This document shows, in pieces, positions 1 to 8,120 of a stretch of 10,245 bases of DNA (position 1 is the stretch's first letter; each line of letters opens with the position of its first letter). The position numbers were made by a program, and so were the translations under genes. Under the pieces are notes generated by a model. The model did not search any database and was not told the DNA's origin. It worked only from the letters and a program-made list of their open reading frames with translations. Source of the stretch: Synergistaceae bacterium UBA1037 (GTDB lineage Bacteria > Synergistota > Synergistia > Synergistales > Synergistaceae); contig DCEE01000029.1 in the NCBI GenBank assembly GCA_002316795.1, positions 35,931 through 46,175 on the forward strand, in the 5' to 3' direction.

Positions 1-37
1 TTGCTTTTTTGGGGATTAATGCTACAATTTATATACT
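1..37 (+). promoter_or_regulatory. Possible promoter region of the rimP operon
   Basis: Two overlapping sigma70-like arrangements can be read. TTGCTT at 1-6 is 16 bases from TACAAT at 23-28. TTGGGG at 9-14 is 17 bases from TATACT at 32-37. Both -10 boxes match TATAAT at five of six positions, while both -35 boxes are weak. Either would start transcription just upstream of the rimP leader hairpin. The window begins here, so an additional upstream promoter cannot be excluded. Confidence 0.4.
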
Positions 38-57
38 AATTCAGGGGCAAGTTCTGG

Positions 58-80
58 AAGAGTGGGTCGTGCCCACTCTT
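58..80 (+). promoter_or_regulatory. rimP leader hairpin
   Basis: A perfect 9-bp stem, AAGAGTGGG at 58-66 pairing with CCCACTCTT at 72-80, encloses a 5-nt loop. It lies in the 5' leader, 22 bases before the rimP ATG. The downstream bases (CTTGCTTT) are T-rich but not a clean U tract, so it is at best a weak intrinsic terminator. A GTGGG/CCCAC hairpin just ahead of rimP is, from memory, common in Gram-positive-type genomes. An attenuation or mRNA-stability role is inference. The rimP ribosome binding site, AAGGGGGG at 89-96, lies outside the stem. Confidence 0.6.
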
Positions 81-102
81 CTTGCTTTAAGGGGGGTGCC
101 TG

Positions 103-597
103 ATGGAAAAGTTCAGCCTCAACGACATTTACAGCGGACTGAGAGAACGGATCGAGTCGCTGGGTTACGACTGTGTCGGGCTTGAGAACGTGACCGAGGA
201 CGAGATGAAGATCCTCCGCATCTATGTAGACCTTCCCGGAGGAGTCAACCTTTCGGACTGCGAGGCGGTCGCCAGGGAGGTCAACGTTTATCTTGACGGA
301 ATGGAAAGTTACCTTCCGGAGAGATATTACCTTGAAGTCAGTTCACCCGGTATCGAAAGGCCCCTTTTCACTTTGGAGGACTACAGGGCTTTTTCAGGCA
401 GAGAAGCTCAGATCTTGCTGAAGGGCGGCAAAAAGGTTTCGGGGATCATAAACGGCGTTGATGAAGAGAGCAGAGTCCATCTTCTTTCAGCAGACGGAGA
501 GAGTTTGGTGCCATTTTCTGACATAAAAAAGGGGAAGCTCGTATATAAAGAGGAAAAGGGGCAGAAAAAGACTTTCAAAAAGATAAAGAAAAAGTAG
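103..597 (+). CDS. rimP: Ribosome maturation factor RimP
   Basis: RimP is a cytoplasmic factor that binds the free 30S subunit and helps its late assembly. The 164-residue product has the family signature at residues 75-88 (YYLEVSSPGIERPL), preceded by the N-terminal alpha/beta domain and followed by an SH3-like C-terminal domain. The tail from about residue 143 is strongly lysine-rich (QKKTFKKIKKK), which fits rRNA contact but is not family-defining. The ATG at 103 is supported by the strong purine-rich site AAGGGGGG at 89-96. It is the first gene of the operon, 74 bases before nusA, the usual rimP-nusA order. Length is within the normal family range. Identification is secure from the signature and synteny together. 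Confidence 0.97.
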   Translation: MEKFSLNDIYSGLRERIESLGYDCVGLENVTEDEMKILRIYVDLPGGVNLSDCEAVAREVNVYLDGMESYLPERYYLEVSSPGIERPLFTLEDYRAFSGREAQILLKGGKKVSGIINGVDEESRVHLLSADGESLVPFSDIKKGKLVYKEEKGQKKTFKKIKKK

Positions 598-671
598 GAG
601 CCTTAAATAAGCCTGCTTCTTACAAAAAAGAATTAGCGCGACGGAATAATTCATGAGAGGAGTCTAAATAG

Positions 672-1787
672 ATGCAGCTTGGGAAAGACATCAGGAAAGT
701 GCTTAAGCAGATAGAGGAAGAGAAGGGGCTTTCAGAAGAGATCATTGTAGCAAGCCTTGAGGCCGCAATGGTATCTGCTTATAAGAAGTACAAGGGCGGG
801 AATCAGACGGCGGAGGTCCACATCGACCTTGAGAGCGGCGATTTCACCCTTTATGAGGTGAGGATGGTCGTAGACGGTGAGACGTCCGATGAATCGGAGA
901 TATCCATAGCCGAGGCAAAACGGAGGGGAAACGACGACGTAGAGGTCGGCGATGTTATAAGGAAGGAAGTATTTCCGGAAGACTTTGGCCGTATCGCTGC
1001 ACAGACTGCCCGGCAGGTGATCATACAAAGGTTGAAGGATGCAGAACGCCAGGTGATCTACGAGCAGTTCTCGGACAAGATCGGCAACATAATCACAGGG
1101 ACGATATTCAAGGCTGAAGGTGATCAGATCCTTGTCCGTCTCAACGAGAAGACTGAAGCTATAATGCCCAAGGAAGAGCGGATTATCGGAGAGAAATGCC
1201 TTCCCGGCTCAAGGATGAAGTTCTATCTGCTTGACGTAAGACAGACCACGAGGGGCCCGCGTATAATCGTTTCGAGGACCCATCCCAAGCTCCTTCACAA
1301 GTTGCTTGAACTTGAAGTGCCGGAGATACAGGACGGCGTGGTCGAGATCCGCAACATAGTCAGGGAGGCAGGGACCCGCGCCAAAATTGCCGTGGCGAGC
1401 CTTGATGCGAACGTCGAACCGCTGGGTGCCTGCGTGGGCAAGCAAGGAGCCCGCATCAAGTCGATCAGCAACGAACTGCACGGAGAAAGGATAGACATCA
1501 TCGTCTGGAGCCAGGATATCCTTACATATATCAGGAATTCCCTCTCTCCCGCGAAGGTGCTTAAGATAGAACCTCTGCTCGACCAGGACCGCTCTGTACT
1601 TGTCTATGTCCGTTCCGACCAGCTCTCTCTGGCCATAGGGAAGGCCGGACAGAACGTCAGGCTTGCGGCGCGGCTTACCGGCTGGAAGATAGACATCAAG
1701 GTCAAAGAAGATGAAAAGCTTCCGACGATGAAAGATCTTTTCGAGGATCTTAGCAGCGTCATCGAGGATCAGGAAGACGAAGGATAG
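672..1787 (+). CDS. nusA: Transcription termination/antitermination factor NusA
   Basis: NusA binds RNA polymerase and nascent RNA, and modulates pausing, termination and antitermination. The 371-residue protein shows the N-terminal polymerase-binding domain (about 1-130), an S1 RNA-binding domain (about 137-200, starting GNIITGTIFKAEGDQILVRL) and two KH domains with their glycine loops, GKQGARI near 256-262 and IGKAGQN near 322-328. It ends shortly after KH2 without the acidic repeats found in the Escherichia coli protein, so it is the short form typical of Firmicutes and related lineages. The start at 672 has AGAGGAGT at 656-663 with 8-base spacing. The stop lies 6 bases before rnpM. All domains look intact. 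Confidence 0.98.
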   Translation: MQLGKDIRKVLKQIEEEKGLSEEIIVASLEAAMVSAYKKYKGGNQTAEVHIDLESGDFTLYEVRMVVDGETSDESEISIAEAKRRGNDDVEVGDVIRKEVFPEDFGRIAAQTARQVIIQRLKDAERQVIYEQFSDKIGNIITGTIFKAEGDQILVRLNEKTEAIMPKEERIIGEKCLPGSRMKFYLLDVRQTTRGPRIIVSRTHPKLLHKLLELEVPEIQDGVVEIRNIVREAGTRAKIAVASLDANVEPLGACVGKQGARIKSISNELHGERIDIIVWSQDILTYIRNSLSPAKVLKIEPLLDQDRSVLVYVRSDQLSLAIGKAGQNVRLAARLTGWKIDIKVKEDEKLPTMKDLFEDLSSVIEDQEDEG

Positions 1788-1793
1788 AGGACC

Positions 1794-2090
1794 ATGGCGG
1801 GTGAGGAACGCAGGACTGATAAGAGAAAGCGTCCCCGCACCTGCGTAGGATGCGGCGAAGAGTCTCCCAAGCGGGAACTTATGAGGATCATAAGGACTCC
1901 AGAGGGCGAAGTTCAGTATGACTCCACGGGGAAGGCGAATGGCCGCGGAGCTTATTTGTGCAGGTGCAGCGATTGTGTGGTGCTCGCTAAGAAAAAAAAG
2001 GCCCTTTCGAGGGCCCTCAGGACAGAGGTCAGCGAAGATGTATATGACAGCCTGCTGGCGCTTTGTGCCGGGGAAGATGGGGAGGCCTGA
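1794..2090 (+). CDS. rnpM: RNase P modulator RnpM (YlxR family, DUF448)
   Basis: This is a 98-residue basic RNA-binding protein of the YlxR family. The Bacillus subtilis member was recently shown to bind RNase P RNA and modulate its activity, hence the name RnpM; the role here is by family. Visible hallmarks are RTCVGCGEESPKREL (about 15-29), the GKANGRGAYLC stretch (about 46-56) and AKKKKALSRAL (about 65-75). Cysteines 17 and 20 with 56, 58 and 61 could bind a metal, but this is not shown. The ATG at 1794 follows a modest AGAGGA site close to the nusA stop. Its place between nusA and an L7Ae-like gene is the classic nusA-ylxR-ylxQ-infB order. Confidence 0.95.
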   Translation: MAGEERRTDKRKRPRTCVGCGEESPKRELMRIIRTPEGEVQYDSTGKANGRGAYLCRCSDCVVLAKKKKALSRALRTEVSEDVYDSLLALCAGEDGEA

Positions 2091-2091
2091 G

Positions 2092-2442
2092 ATGTCTCAG
2101 TCAAAAAATGAGGAACTGATGAATATACTGGGGCTTTCCAGAAGAGCAGGGATCCTTCTGATAGGACAGGATCATGTATTTGCCGCCGGCAGACACAATG
2201 AAAAGCTGGTAGTCATAGTTACATCTGACTGTTCAGCAAGTGTTCTGCGTTCACTGAAGCCAAAGGTGGAGCGCGGAGAAGCAGTTCTGCTCAAATTGGA
2301 TGATACGGATAGGACCGCCCTGGGATCACATCTCGGGGTAGGATCAGCACAGGTCGTCGCACTTCCTCAGGGCGGACTGGCTAAAAAAGTTTTGGCAATT
2401 TATGACAGGAGTGATGCCGATGAGCAAAATAAGAGTATATAA
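2092..2442 (+). CDS. ylxQ: L7Ae/L30e-family RNA-binding protein (YlxQ-like)
   Basis: A 116-residue protein of the ribosomal L7Ae/L30e/S12e/Gadd45 fold, which in other members binds kink-turn RNA. The N-terminus reads ELMNILGLSRRAGILLIGQD, the characteristic opening of bacterial YlxQ proteins. A central beta strand (KLVVIVTSDCS, about 38-48) and a C-terminal VVALPQGGLAKKVLAIYD stretch complete the fold. The ATG at 2092 is chosen over the upstream in-frame ATG at 1918 because the latter lies inside rnpM. The chosen start has GGGGAGG at 2079-2085 with 6-base spacing and begins one base after the rnpM stop. The last 23 bases overlap infB, so the final hydrophilic residues are under two-frame constraint. 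The specific cellular target is unknown. Confidence 0.93.
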   Translation: MSQSKNEELMNILGLSRRAGILLIGQDHVFAAGRHNEKLVVIVTSDCSASVLRSLKPKVERGEAVLLKLDDTDRTALGSHLGVGSAQVVALPQGGLAKKVLAIYDRSDADEQNKSI

Positions 2443-4450
2443 TCTCGCGAAAATGTTTGAGATGAGCAACACGGAGATGGTGGACCTGCTTACAGAGATA
2501 GGGGTCAGCATCAAATCGCATATGAGTTCGATCGACGAGGAAGTTTACCAGCTGGTCGAAGAGGAACTCAAAAGAAGGAAAGAAGAGGAAGAAAAGAAAG
2601 CGGTAGAGGCCATAACTACATATCCGGTGGTGAGGATCGAAGAAGGCGCCTCTGTATCGGATGTTGCCGCGAGCATCGGTGAAAAGCCGGGAAGCGCGGT
2701 CAGGATACTGATGTCAGAGGGACTTATGGTGCCTGCAACAGTTGCTGCAGACGAGAAGATACTTGAGATCCTTGGAAAAGGCTTCGAGAAGCACTTCGTA
2801 TTCGGAACGCTGGAAAGACAAGAGGCCGTTGAAGAGAGGCATGGACCTAAGGAAGTAAAGAAAGAAGAGAAGCCTCTTTCAGCCAAGAAAGGGATCAAAA
2901 AGGGGAAGGAAGCTGTTGCCAAAGACCCCTCCGACCTGCCCTTCAGGCCTCCCATAATAACTGTCATGGGCCATGTTGACCACGGTAAGACGACACTTCT
3001 GGACTACATAAGGAAGACAAGAGTGACAGAGAAGGAAGCAGGCGGGATAACGCAGCACATAGGCGCCTCAAGGGTAAATTATGAAGGAAACACCCTGGTA
3101 TTTCTTGACACACCGGGCCATGAGGCCTTTACCTCGATGCGCGCCAGAGGAGCACAAGTGACTGATATCGCTATTCTTGTAGTCGCTGCGGACGACGGCA
3201 TCATGCCCCAGACCATAGAAGCCATGAACCATGCCAAAGCGGCCGGAGTTCCCATCGTTGTCGCTGTCAACAAGGTAGACAAACCCGCAGCCAAGCCCGA
3301 GAGGGTACGCCAGCAGCTTTCCGATTACGGACTCGTCCCTGAGGAGTGGGGCGGGGACACGATCATGGTGGACGTCGCTGCGAAAACGGGTGTAAACGTA
3401 GACCAGCTGCTTGAGATGGTGATACTGGTCGCCGAAATGCAGGAACTGAAGGCAGATCCGAACGCGGCACCCGAAGGGACCGTAATCGAAGCCAACCTTG
3501 ACAAGGGAAAGGGTCCGGTAGCTACTGTCATAGTACAGAACGGGACGCTTCGCCGCGGGAACATAATACACACCGATACAGCCTGGGGAAAGATCAGGGC
3601 AATGATCGACGACTCCGGACGTAACGTTGACAGCGCGGGGCCAAGCATGCCCGTTGAGATCCTCGGACTTGAGAACGTGCCCCAGCCCGGAGAAAAGTTC
3701 TCGGTCATAGGATCCGAGCGTGAAGCGCGCGACATAATGTCACACTATGAGCTTGAGAGAAGGGAGCAGGACCAGGGCAAGTCAAAGCGTCTGACCCTTG
3801 AGGAACTCTACGAAAAGATGCAGACAGAAGAGGTCCCTCAGCTGCGCATAGTCCTGAAGACAGACGTACAGGGATCGCTTGAGGCGTTCCACTCTTCGCT
3901 CATGAAGATGAACACCGAAGCTGTCACTGTAAATATTGTTCATGAAGGTGTCGGAAGGATCTCGGAATCCGATGTCATGCTCGCATCAGCTTCAAACGCG
4001 ATAATAGTGGGTTTCAATGTAAGGCCGGACAGCAACGCTAAGAAGATCGCCGAAGCTGAAGGGATCCAGATACGCCTCTACCAGGTCATCTATGACATGC
4101 TGGACGATGTCCATGCCGCCATGGAAGGTATGCTTGCGCCCGAACTGCGCGAGAACACACTTGGGACCGCAGAGATAAGGGAGATGTTCAGGGTGCCTAA
4201 GGTCGGCAATATAGCGGGATGCCGTGTCATGGAGGGCCTTCTCAAGAGGAGCGCTAAGGTTCGTCTGATACGCGACGGAGTTGTCTTCTGGAACGGCGAG
4301 CTTTCAAGCCTCAAGCACTTCAAGGATGACGTCAGGGAGATCCGCGCAGGCAATGAATGCGGACTCAGTTTTGACAGGTTCCAGGACTTCCGTGTAGGCG
4401 ACGTGATCGAAGCTTACGAGATAGTCAAGGAAAAGAAGACTCTCGACTAA
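2420..4450 (+). CDS. infB: Translation initiation factor IF-2
   Basis: IF2 is the GTPase that brings initiator fMet-tRNA to the 30S subunit and promotes subunit joining. From the ATG at 2420 the protein has 676 residues: one IF2_N module at the N-terminus (KIRVYNLAK...), a charged helix, a second IF2_N module (about 66-130), a lysine-rich linker, then the G domain. G-domain motifs are GHVDHGKTT (184-192), DTPGH (230-234) and NKVDKP (284-289). The usual SAK of G5 reads AAK (in VDVAAKTG). Beta-barrel and C-terminal initiator-tRNA-binding domains follow. The start at 2420 is preferred over 2402 and 2414 because AGGAG at 2407-2411 sits 8 bases upstream and the protein then starts [11 protein letters not shown], as in the family. 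It overlaps ylxQ by 23 bases. Confidence 0.97.
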   Translation: MSKIRVYNLAKMFEMSNTEMVDLLTEIGVSIKSHMSSIDEEVYQLVEEELKRRKEEEEKKAVEAITTYPVVRIEEGASVSDVAASIGEKPGSAVRILMSEGLMVPATVAADEKILEILGKGFEKHFVFGTLERQEAVEERHGPKEVKKEEKPLSAKKGIKKGKEAVAKDPSDLPFRPPIITVMGHVDHGKTTLLDYIRKTRVTEKEAGGITQHIGASRVNYEGNTLVFLDTPGHEAFTSMRARGAQVTDIAILVVAADDGIMPQTIEAMNHAKAAGVPIVVAVNKVDKPAAKPERVRQQLSDYGLVPEEWGGDTIMVDVAAKTGVNVDQLLEMVILVAEMQELKADPNAAPEGTVIEANLDKGKGPVATVIVQNGTLRRGNIIHTDTAWGKIRAMIDDSGRNVDSAGPSMPVEILGLENVPQPGEKFSVIGSEREARDIMSHYELERREQDQGKSKRLTLEELYEKMQTEEVPQLRIVLKTDVQGSLEAFHSSLMKMNTEAVTVNIVHEGVGRISESDVMLASASNAIIVGFNVRPDSNAKKIAEAEGIQIRLYQVIYDMLDDVHAAMEGMLAPELRENTLGTAEIREMFRVPKVGNIAGCRVMEGLLKRSAKVRLIRDGVVFWNGELSSLKHFKDDVREIRAGNECGLSFDRFQDFRVGDVIEAYEIVKEKKTLD

Positions 4451-4459
4451 GGTACAAAC

Positions 4460-4771
4460 ATGCCTTTCTGGATAGGAGTCGCCAAGTGTTCACTGAGGCT
4501 GCCCTATGCGGGAAGCCTCAAGGAACGGAGGCATATCGTCCGCTCGATAGTGGACGGCGTGCGGATCCGTTTCAGCCTTTCTTGCTCCGACCTGGGACCT
4601 GCAGATAAATGGCAGGATGCAGAACTCGGCTTTGCCGGAGCCGGGTCTTCCCCTTCCGAACTTGAAGAGAGGCTCAGGAATCTGGAGAGCTTTCTCGCAA
4701 GGAAGGAAGGGGAGGGAGAGTTTGAGACGGTACGTTTTGACTGGGAGGTTTTCGCCTATGGTGACTTATAG
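4460..4771 (+). CDS. ylxP: DUF503 family protein (YlxP-like)
   Basis: A 103-residue protein of the DUF503/YlxP family, function not established. The family pattern is visible: an N-terminal beta strand (WIGVAKCSLRLP), the SLKERRHIVRSI motif at about 19-30, then the DKWQDAELGFA stretch near 49-59, followed by a predicted helix with many E/R residues. The fold is ferredoxin-like in known structures. A DUF503 gene between infB and rbfA is the arrangement seen in Bacillus, so a link to ribosome assembly is often suspected, but that is association only. It starts 9 bases after infB with a modest TAAGGT site, and its last 14 bases overlap rbfA. Confidence 0.9.
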   Translation: MPFWIGVAKCSLRLPYAGSLKERRHIVRSIVDGVRIRFSLSCSDLGPADKWQDAELGFAGAGSSPSELEERLRNLESFLARKEGEGEFETVRFDWEVFAYGDL

Positions 4772-5138
4772 GATAGACCGTATAAACAAGGAGTTTCTGA
4801 GGGCGATATCGGAGATGCTCCAGAGCCGCATAAAGAAAGAGGGCGTCAGTGAAGCCATCCTCACAAAGGTTAATACGTCAAAGGATCTAAGCTATGCAAA
4901 GGTCTTTTACACCCTTATCGACACCTCCCGACGCGTAGAAATACAGAATGCCCTTGACTCCGTTGCCGGACAGATCAGATCTATGCTTGGCAGGGAGATG
5001 CACCTTCGCACGATACCGGAATTTCACTTCCTGTATGATGATTCCGAAGCCAAGGCCAGAGCGATGGACGAGCTGCTTGACAGGGTCGCCGCGATGGAAG
5101 CAGAAAAAAGCCACCGGGAGACAACTGATAATGGGTAA
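4758..5138 (+). CDS. rbfA: Ribosome-binding factor A (RbfA)
   Basis: RbfA binds the 30S subunit near helix 1 of 16S rRNA and helps its maturation, notably at low temperature. The 126-residue protein shows the type II KH-fold pattern: RIDRINKEFLRAISEMLQ (about 5-22), then ILTKVNTSKDLSYAKVFYT (about 34-52), which is the family core, and a C-terminal strand RTIPEFHFLYDDS. The ATG at 4758 is chosen over upstream in-frame codons because those lie inside the DUF503 gene. GGGAGGT at 4743-4749 is 8 bases upstream. A GTG directly follows at 4761 and is a possible alternative. Overlaps with both neighbours (14 and 8 bases) suggest translational coupling. Confidence 0.95.
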   Translation: MVTYRIDRINKEFLRAISEMLQSRIKKEGVSEAILTKVNTSKDLSYAKVFYTLIDTSRRVEIQNALDSVAGQIRSMLGREMHLRTIPEFHFLYDDSEAKARAMDELLDRVAAMEAEKSHRETTDNG

Positions 5139-6126
5139 GGCAGCAATGAGAGAAATAATTGAAAAGTTTGACTCCGGCGAGAAATGGGTGATCCTTTGTC
5201 ATGAGAACCCTGATGGAGATACTATCGGCTGTGGGCTGGCGCTCTATTCGCTTGGAAAGAGGCTTGGGAAAAACGTACGTATAATGGGCAGGGATCCCTT
5301 ACCTTCAAGGTATTGGTTCCTTCCTTATTACAACGATTTCGAATGCTGTAAAGAGATCAGGGGAGATGATGTGAAGGATGCCCTGCTTATCTGTGTCGAT
5401 ACAAGCACTGCTGCGAGGAGCATGCCCGGTCTGAAAGAGGTCCTTTCATATGCCGACAGTATAAATATCGATCATCACGGAGACAATCATCTCTACTGCA
5501 GACTCAACCTGGTCGATCCTGATGCGTCGGCTTCAGCCGAGATAATAACCGATCTGCTCACCGAAGGTGGGTGGGGGATCGAAAAGCGTGAGGCCATTTG
5601 TCTTTACACAGGTCTTTCCACCGACAACGGCAATTTCAGGTTTGGGACGACAACGGCCAGAAGCCACCTCTGTGCGGCAAGGCTCCTGGAGGCTGGAGTA
5701 GAGCCTGCGATCATTGACGAGTATGTCAACGAAAACATGACTCCCGAGATACTTAAGCTCTGGGGAGTCGCCTACACGAGGACCGAGATCTTTTCCAACG
5801 GCAGTGGAGCTCTCTTTTGGCTGAGGAAGGAAGATTTCACCTCCGCCGGAGCAGACTCAAGCGCCGTTGACGGACTGGTCAACGTCCTGCTTCGGATCAC
5901 CGGTGTCAGGGTGGCGCTCTTCCTGACAGAAGTTAACGGAGAGAACAAGGTCAGCATTAGGACAAAGGCGCCCTACTCAGCCAGGGATATTGCCTCCGCA
6001 TTCGGCGGCGGCGGCCATCTTCAGGCAGCAGGAGCTAAAATCGAGGGCAACTTTTGTGATGTCATAGACTCTGTGAAGTCAGAGGCGGAGAAATATATAC
6101 ATGACAGGACTTTTGCTGCTAAGTAA
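5131..6126 (+). CDS. nrnA: DHH/DHHA1 phosphoesterase, NrnA-like (nanoRNase / pAp phosphatase)
   Basis: NrnA-type enzymes degrade 2-5 nt RNAs and, in many members, dephosphorylate pAp to AMP, using a two-metal centre. In the 331-residue protein the DHH metal ligands are visible: HENPDGD (H24, D28, D30), D90 in ICVDTS, and DHH at 114-116, with STDNGNF near 163-169. The DHHA1 substrate-binding domain carries FGGGGHLQAAGAK at about 291-303. The start at 5131 overlaps rbfA by 8 bases, with GGGAG 10 bases upstream. ATG 5146 (MREIIEK) with TAAGG 5 bases upstream is an alternative. The last 26 bases overlap truB. A DHH gene between rbfA and truB is widely conserved in Gram-positive-type operons. Confidence 0.94.
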   Translation: MGKAAMREIIEKFDSGEKWVILCHENPDGDTIGCGLALYSLGKRLGKNVRIMGRDPLPSRYWFLPYYNDFECCKEIRGDDVKDALLICVDTSTAARSMPGLKEVLSYADSINIDHHGDNHLYCRLNLVDPDASASAEIITDLLTEGGWGIEKREAICLYTGLSTDNGNFRFGTTTARSHLCAARLLEAGVEPAIIDEYVNENMTPEILKLWGVAYTRTEIFSNGSGALFWLRKEDFTSAGADSSAVDGLVNVLLRITGVRVALFLTEVNGENKVSIRTKAPYSARDIASAFGGGGHLQAAGAKIEGNFCDVIDSVKSEAEKYIHDRTFAAK

Positions 6127-7027
6127 GCCGGTAGATATGCGCAGCACTAAATGTGTCGAGTTGGTGCGCAATAAGCTTGGCAGGAAGACCAAAGTAGGAC
6201 ACGGAGGAACCCTCGATTCCACGGCCTCCGGCCTTCTTATTATCCTTGTAGGGGCAGCTACCAGGCTCAGCAGTTTCGTAATGGACATGCCCAAGTGCTA
6301 TGAGACGACAGCATCCCTGGGTGTCGAGACATCGACGGATGATGCTTCCGGCGAAGTGATCAGACGGGATGAATGGAGACAAATAAAGGAAAAGGATATC
6401 GACCTGGTTCTCGCATCCTTCATGGGATGGAGGATGCAAGCCCCTCCGGATGTATCAGCTGTCCACATCGATGGACGCAGGGCACATGAGCTTGCAAGGG
6501 AAGGTCATGAGGTAAAAACTGAGAAGAAGCCGGTCTTTTTTTGCTCCATTGTCAGGACGGGAGAGATCTCCGAAGAGGGCAGAGTCTCATTCAGGATAAG
6601 CTGCAGGAAAGGAACATACATCAGAAGCTTCGTAAGGGACCTTGGACGGATGCTTGGATGCGGAGCTCATGTATGTGAACTTAAGAGGGTGAGCTGCGGG
6701 CCATTTAAAGTCGATGGTGCGATCGATGCAGCCTCACTTGAGGAGAGAGCAAGGGAAGAAATTACAGATAATCTTCTCCGGGTCGAAAGCCTTTCTCCGG
6801 CTGCTGCCACATACCTCTGCGGCGAGGAAGAGGCGGATAGGCTCATAAACGGACTTAACGTCCCACTGCAGAAACTTAAAAGGGAGAATTTTGCCCGATG
6901 GTCGACGACAGCGGGAGAGGTCGTAGTAAGGTCCGGAAAGATATTTTCAATATGCAGATTCAGGGACAACTGCAGATCATACGATCTTTTGCCTGCAGTA
7001 AACATAATCAGCGACAGGAGTAATTGA
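6101..7027 (+). CDS. truB: tRNA pseudouridine-55 synthase TruB
   Basis: TruB converts U55 to pseudouridine in the T-loop of tRNAs. The 308-residue protein has the catalytic motif GHGGTLDSTASGLL with nucleophile D39, the KCYETTASLGVETSTDDASG motif near 65-84, and the basic CRKGTYIRSFVRDLG motif at about 168-182. A C-terminal PUA-like part follows. The usual LDP after the catalytic loop is LDS here; the aspartate itself is intact, so activity is expected. The start at 6101 overlaps nrnA by 26 bases, with a GGAG site at 6087-6090. Length is close to the family norm. ribF follows after a single base. Confidence 0.96.
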   Translation: MTGLLLLSKPVDMRSTKCVELVRNKLGRKTKVGHGGTLDSTASGLLIILVGAATRLSSFVMDMPKCYETTASLGVETSTDDASGEVIRRDEWRQIKEKDIDLVLASFMGWRMQAPPDVSAVHIDGRRAHELAREGHEVKTEKKPVFFCSIVRTGEISEEGRVSFRISCRKGTYIRSFVRDLGRMLGCGAHVCELKRVSCGPFKVDGAIDAASLEERAREEITDNLLRVESLSPAAATYLCGEEEADRLINGLNVPLQKLKRENFARWSTTAGEVVVRSGKIFSICRFRDNCRSYDLLPAVNIISDRSN

Positions 7028-7028
7028 A

Positions 7029-7955
7029 ATGATTTTTGCACTAGGAGCCTTTGATGGATTTCACCTCGGTCATCAGCGTCTGCTTGAGACCGCTAGAGAG
7101 CGTGCGATAAAGTCTGGCAGGGAATGGGGAGTCATTACCTTTGAGGGACACCCGCAGCTGCTTTTTAATAAAGATTCATTCAAACTTCTCTTTACCCCCG
7201 AAGAGAGGGAAATGCTGATCAGGTATCTTGATATTCCTGTCGTGGACAAGATCCCATTCAACATAACACTGGCAGACATGCTTCCGGCGGACTTTTTAGA
7301 TCACATCTCAAAGAGGGTCCCGATAGACGGGCTTGTCATAGGAGAAAACTTCCGGTTTGGAAGAGCCAGGATAGGCACCCCGGAGATGCTGTCCGGATTA
7401 TGTGAAGAACGTGGCTGGAGCCTTGACGTGATAGGATCTTACAGGCTGAACGGCGGGATCGTAAGCAGCACGACAGTGCGGGAGGCTATATTGAGAGGAC
7501 AGGTAGAGGCTGCGTGTGAAATGCTCGGCTACCCCTTTATGATCCAAAGCAAAGTCATAAAGGGTGACGGCAGGGGAAGGGTGCTGGGTTTTCCGACTGC
7601 TAACCTCTCACTCAGGCCAAACAAGATATATCCTGCAAGAGGCAGCTATGCCGGTTTTTCACATATAAACGGCTTTTGGTATCCCATTGCACTGAACATC
7701 GGATATAACCCGACTTTTGAAGCAGCAAGGGGCCTTCACTGCGAAGCTCATATCGTGGGTTTTGAAGGTGATCTTTACGAGAAGACGATAACTCTTCACA
7801 TCATTTCCAGAAACAGGGAAGAGATGAAATTTGCCGGTGCAGATGCTCTTGTCCATCAGCTGAAGAAAGACATAAAACATGCCAAAGGCAAAGCTGCCGA
7901 ATACATGAGGGACAATGCCAAAATGCTGGATAAGTTTGCCCGGCTGGCTCTTTGA
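7029..7955 (+). CDS. ribF: Bifunctional riboflavin kinase / FAD synthetase RibF
   Basis: RibF phosphorylates riboflavin to FMN and adenylates FMN to FAD. The 308-residue protein has the nucleotidyl-transferase motif GAFDGFHLGHQ at about 6-16, GENFRFGRARIG at 105-116 and SSTTVR at 146-151. The C-terminal kinase domain carries GDGRGRVLGFPTAN at 179-192 and NIGYNPTF at 223-230. The protein begins almost directly at the first beta strand, a little shorter at the N-terminus than many homologues. The start is supported by AGGAG at 7016-7020 with 8-base spacing. It is the last gene of the operon, and no FMN riboswitch is present because it begins one base after truB. No convincing terminator follows within the next 150 bases. 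Confidence 0.97.
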   Translation: MIFALGAFDGFHLGHQRLLETARERAIKSGREWGVITFEGHPQLLFNKDSFKLLFTPEEREMLIRYLDIPVVDKIPFNITLADMLPADFLDHISKRVPIDGLVIGENFRFGRARIGTPEMLSGLCEERGWSLDVIGSYRLNGGIVSSTTVREAILRGQVEAACEMLGYPFMIQSKVIKGDGRGRVLGFPTANLSLRPNKIYPARGSYAGFSHINGFWYPIALNIGYNPTFEAARGLHCEAHIVGFEGDLYEKTITLHIISRNREEMKFAGADALVHQLKKDIKHAKGKAAEYMRDNAKMLDKFARLAL

Positions 7956-8049
7956 CAGGCGGGGCCAGCTGACGTATTATTGTCCGGTGTGACAAGTCAG
8001 GTGAGACTGCATATACAATTGTGAAGCTGCGAATAAGGTGGCGTGAAGT

Positions 8050-8102
8050 GATAGTTAAGCAGTTTAAGGGCGGATAAACGATAGTCAAACGGTTGTGAGG
8101 GC
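8050..8102 (+). repeat. Degenerate direct repeat, about 30-bp offset
   Basis: GATAGTTAAGCAGTTTAAGG (starting 8050) resembles GATAGTCAAACGGTTGTGAG (starting 8080), and both copies end in GGGC. The similarity is imperfect and includes a one-base gap. On the minus strand this stretch reads as GCTTAACTATC-like pieces that resemble the GCTTAGCTATT heptamer block at 8507-8517, so it may be an older, inverted relative of that block. Confidence is modest because the copies are diverged. Confidence 0.4.
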
Positions 8103-8120
8103 ACATGGGCCAGGGTCGGG

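Noticed and set aside
2545..2967. Long minus-strand ORFs within infB and nusA
   Set aside because: They are shadows of strongly recognised plus-strand genes with serine-rich, featureless translations.
6990..7028. FMN riboswitch ahead of ribF
   Set aside because: ribF starts one base after truB, so no untranslated leader is available.
7956..8120. Intrinsic terminator right after ribF
   Set aside because: No GC-rich stem followed by a T tract was found; the first strong hairpin (8127-8142) lacks T residues after it.
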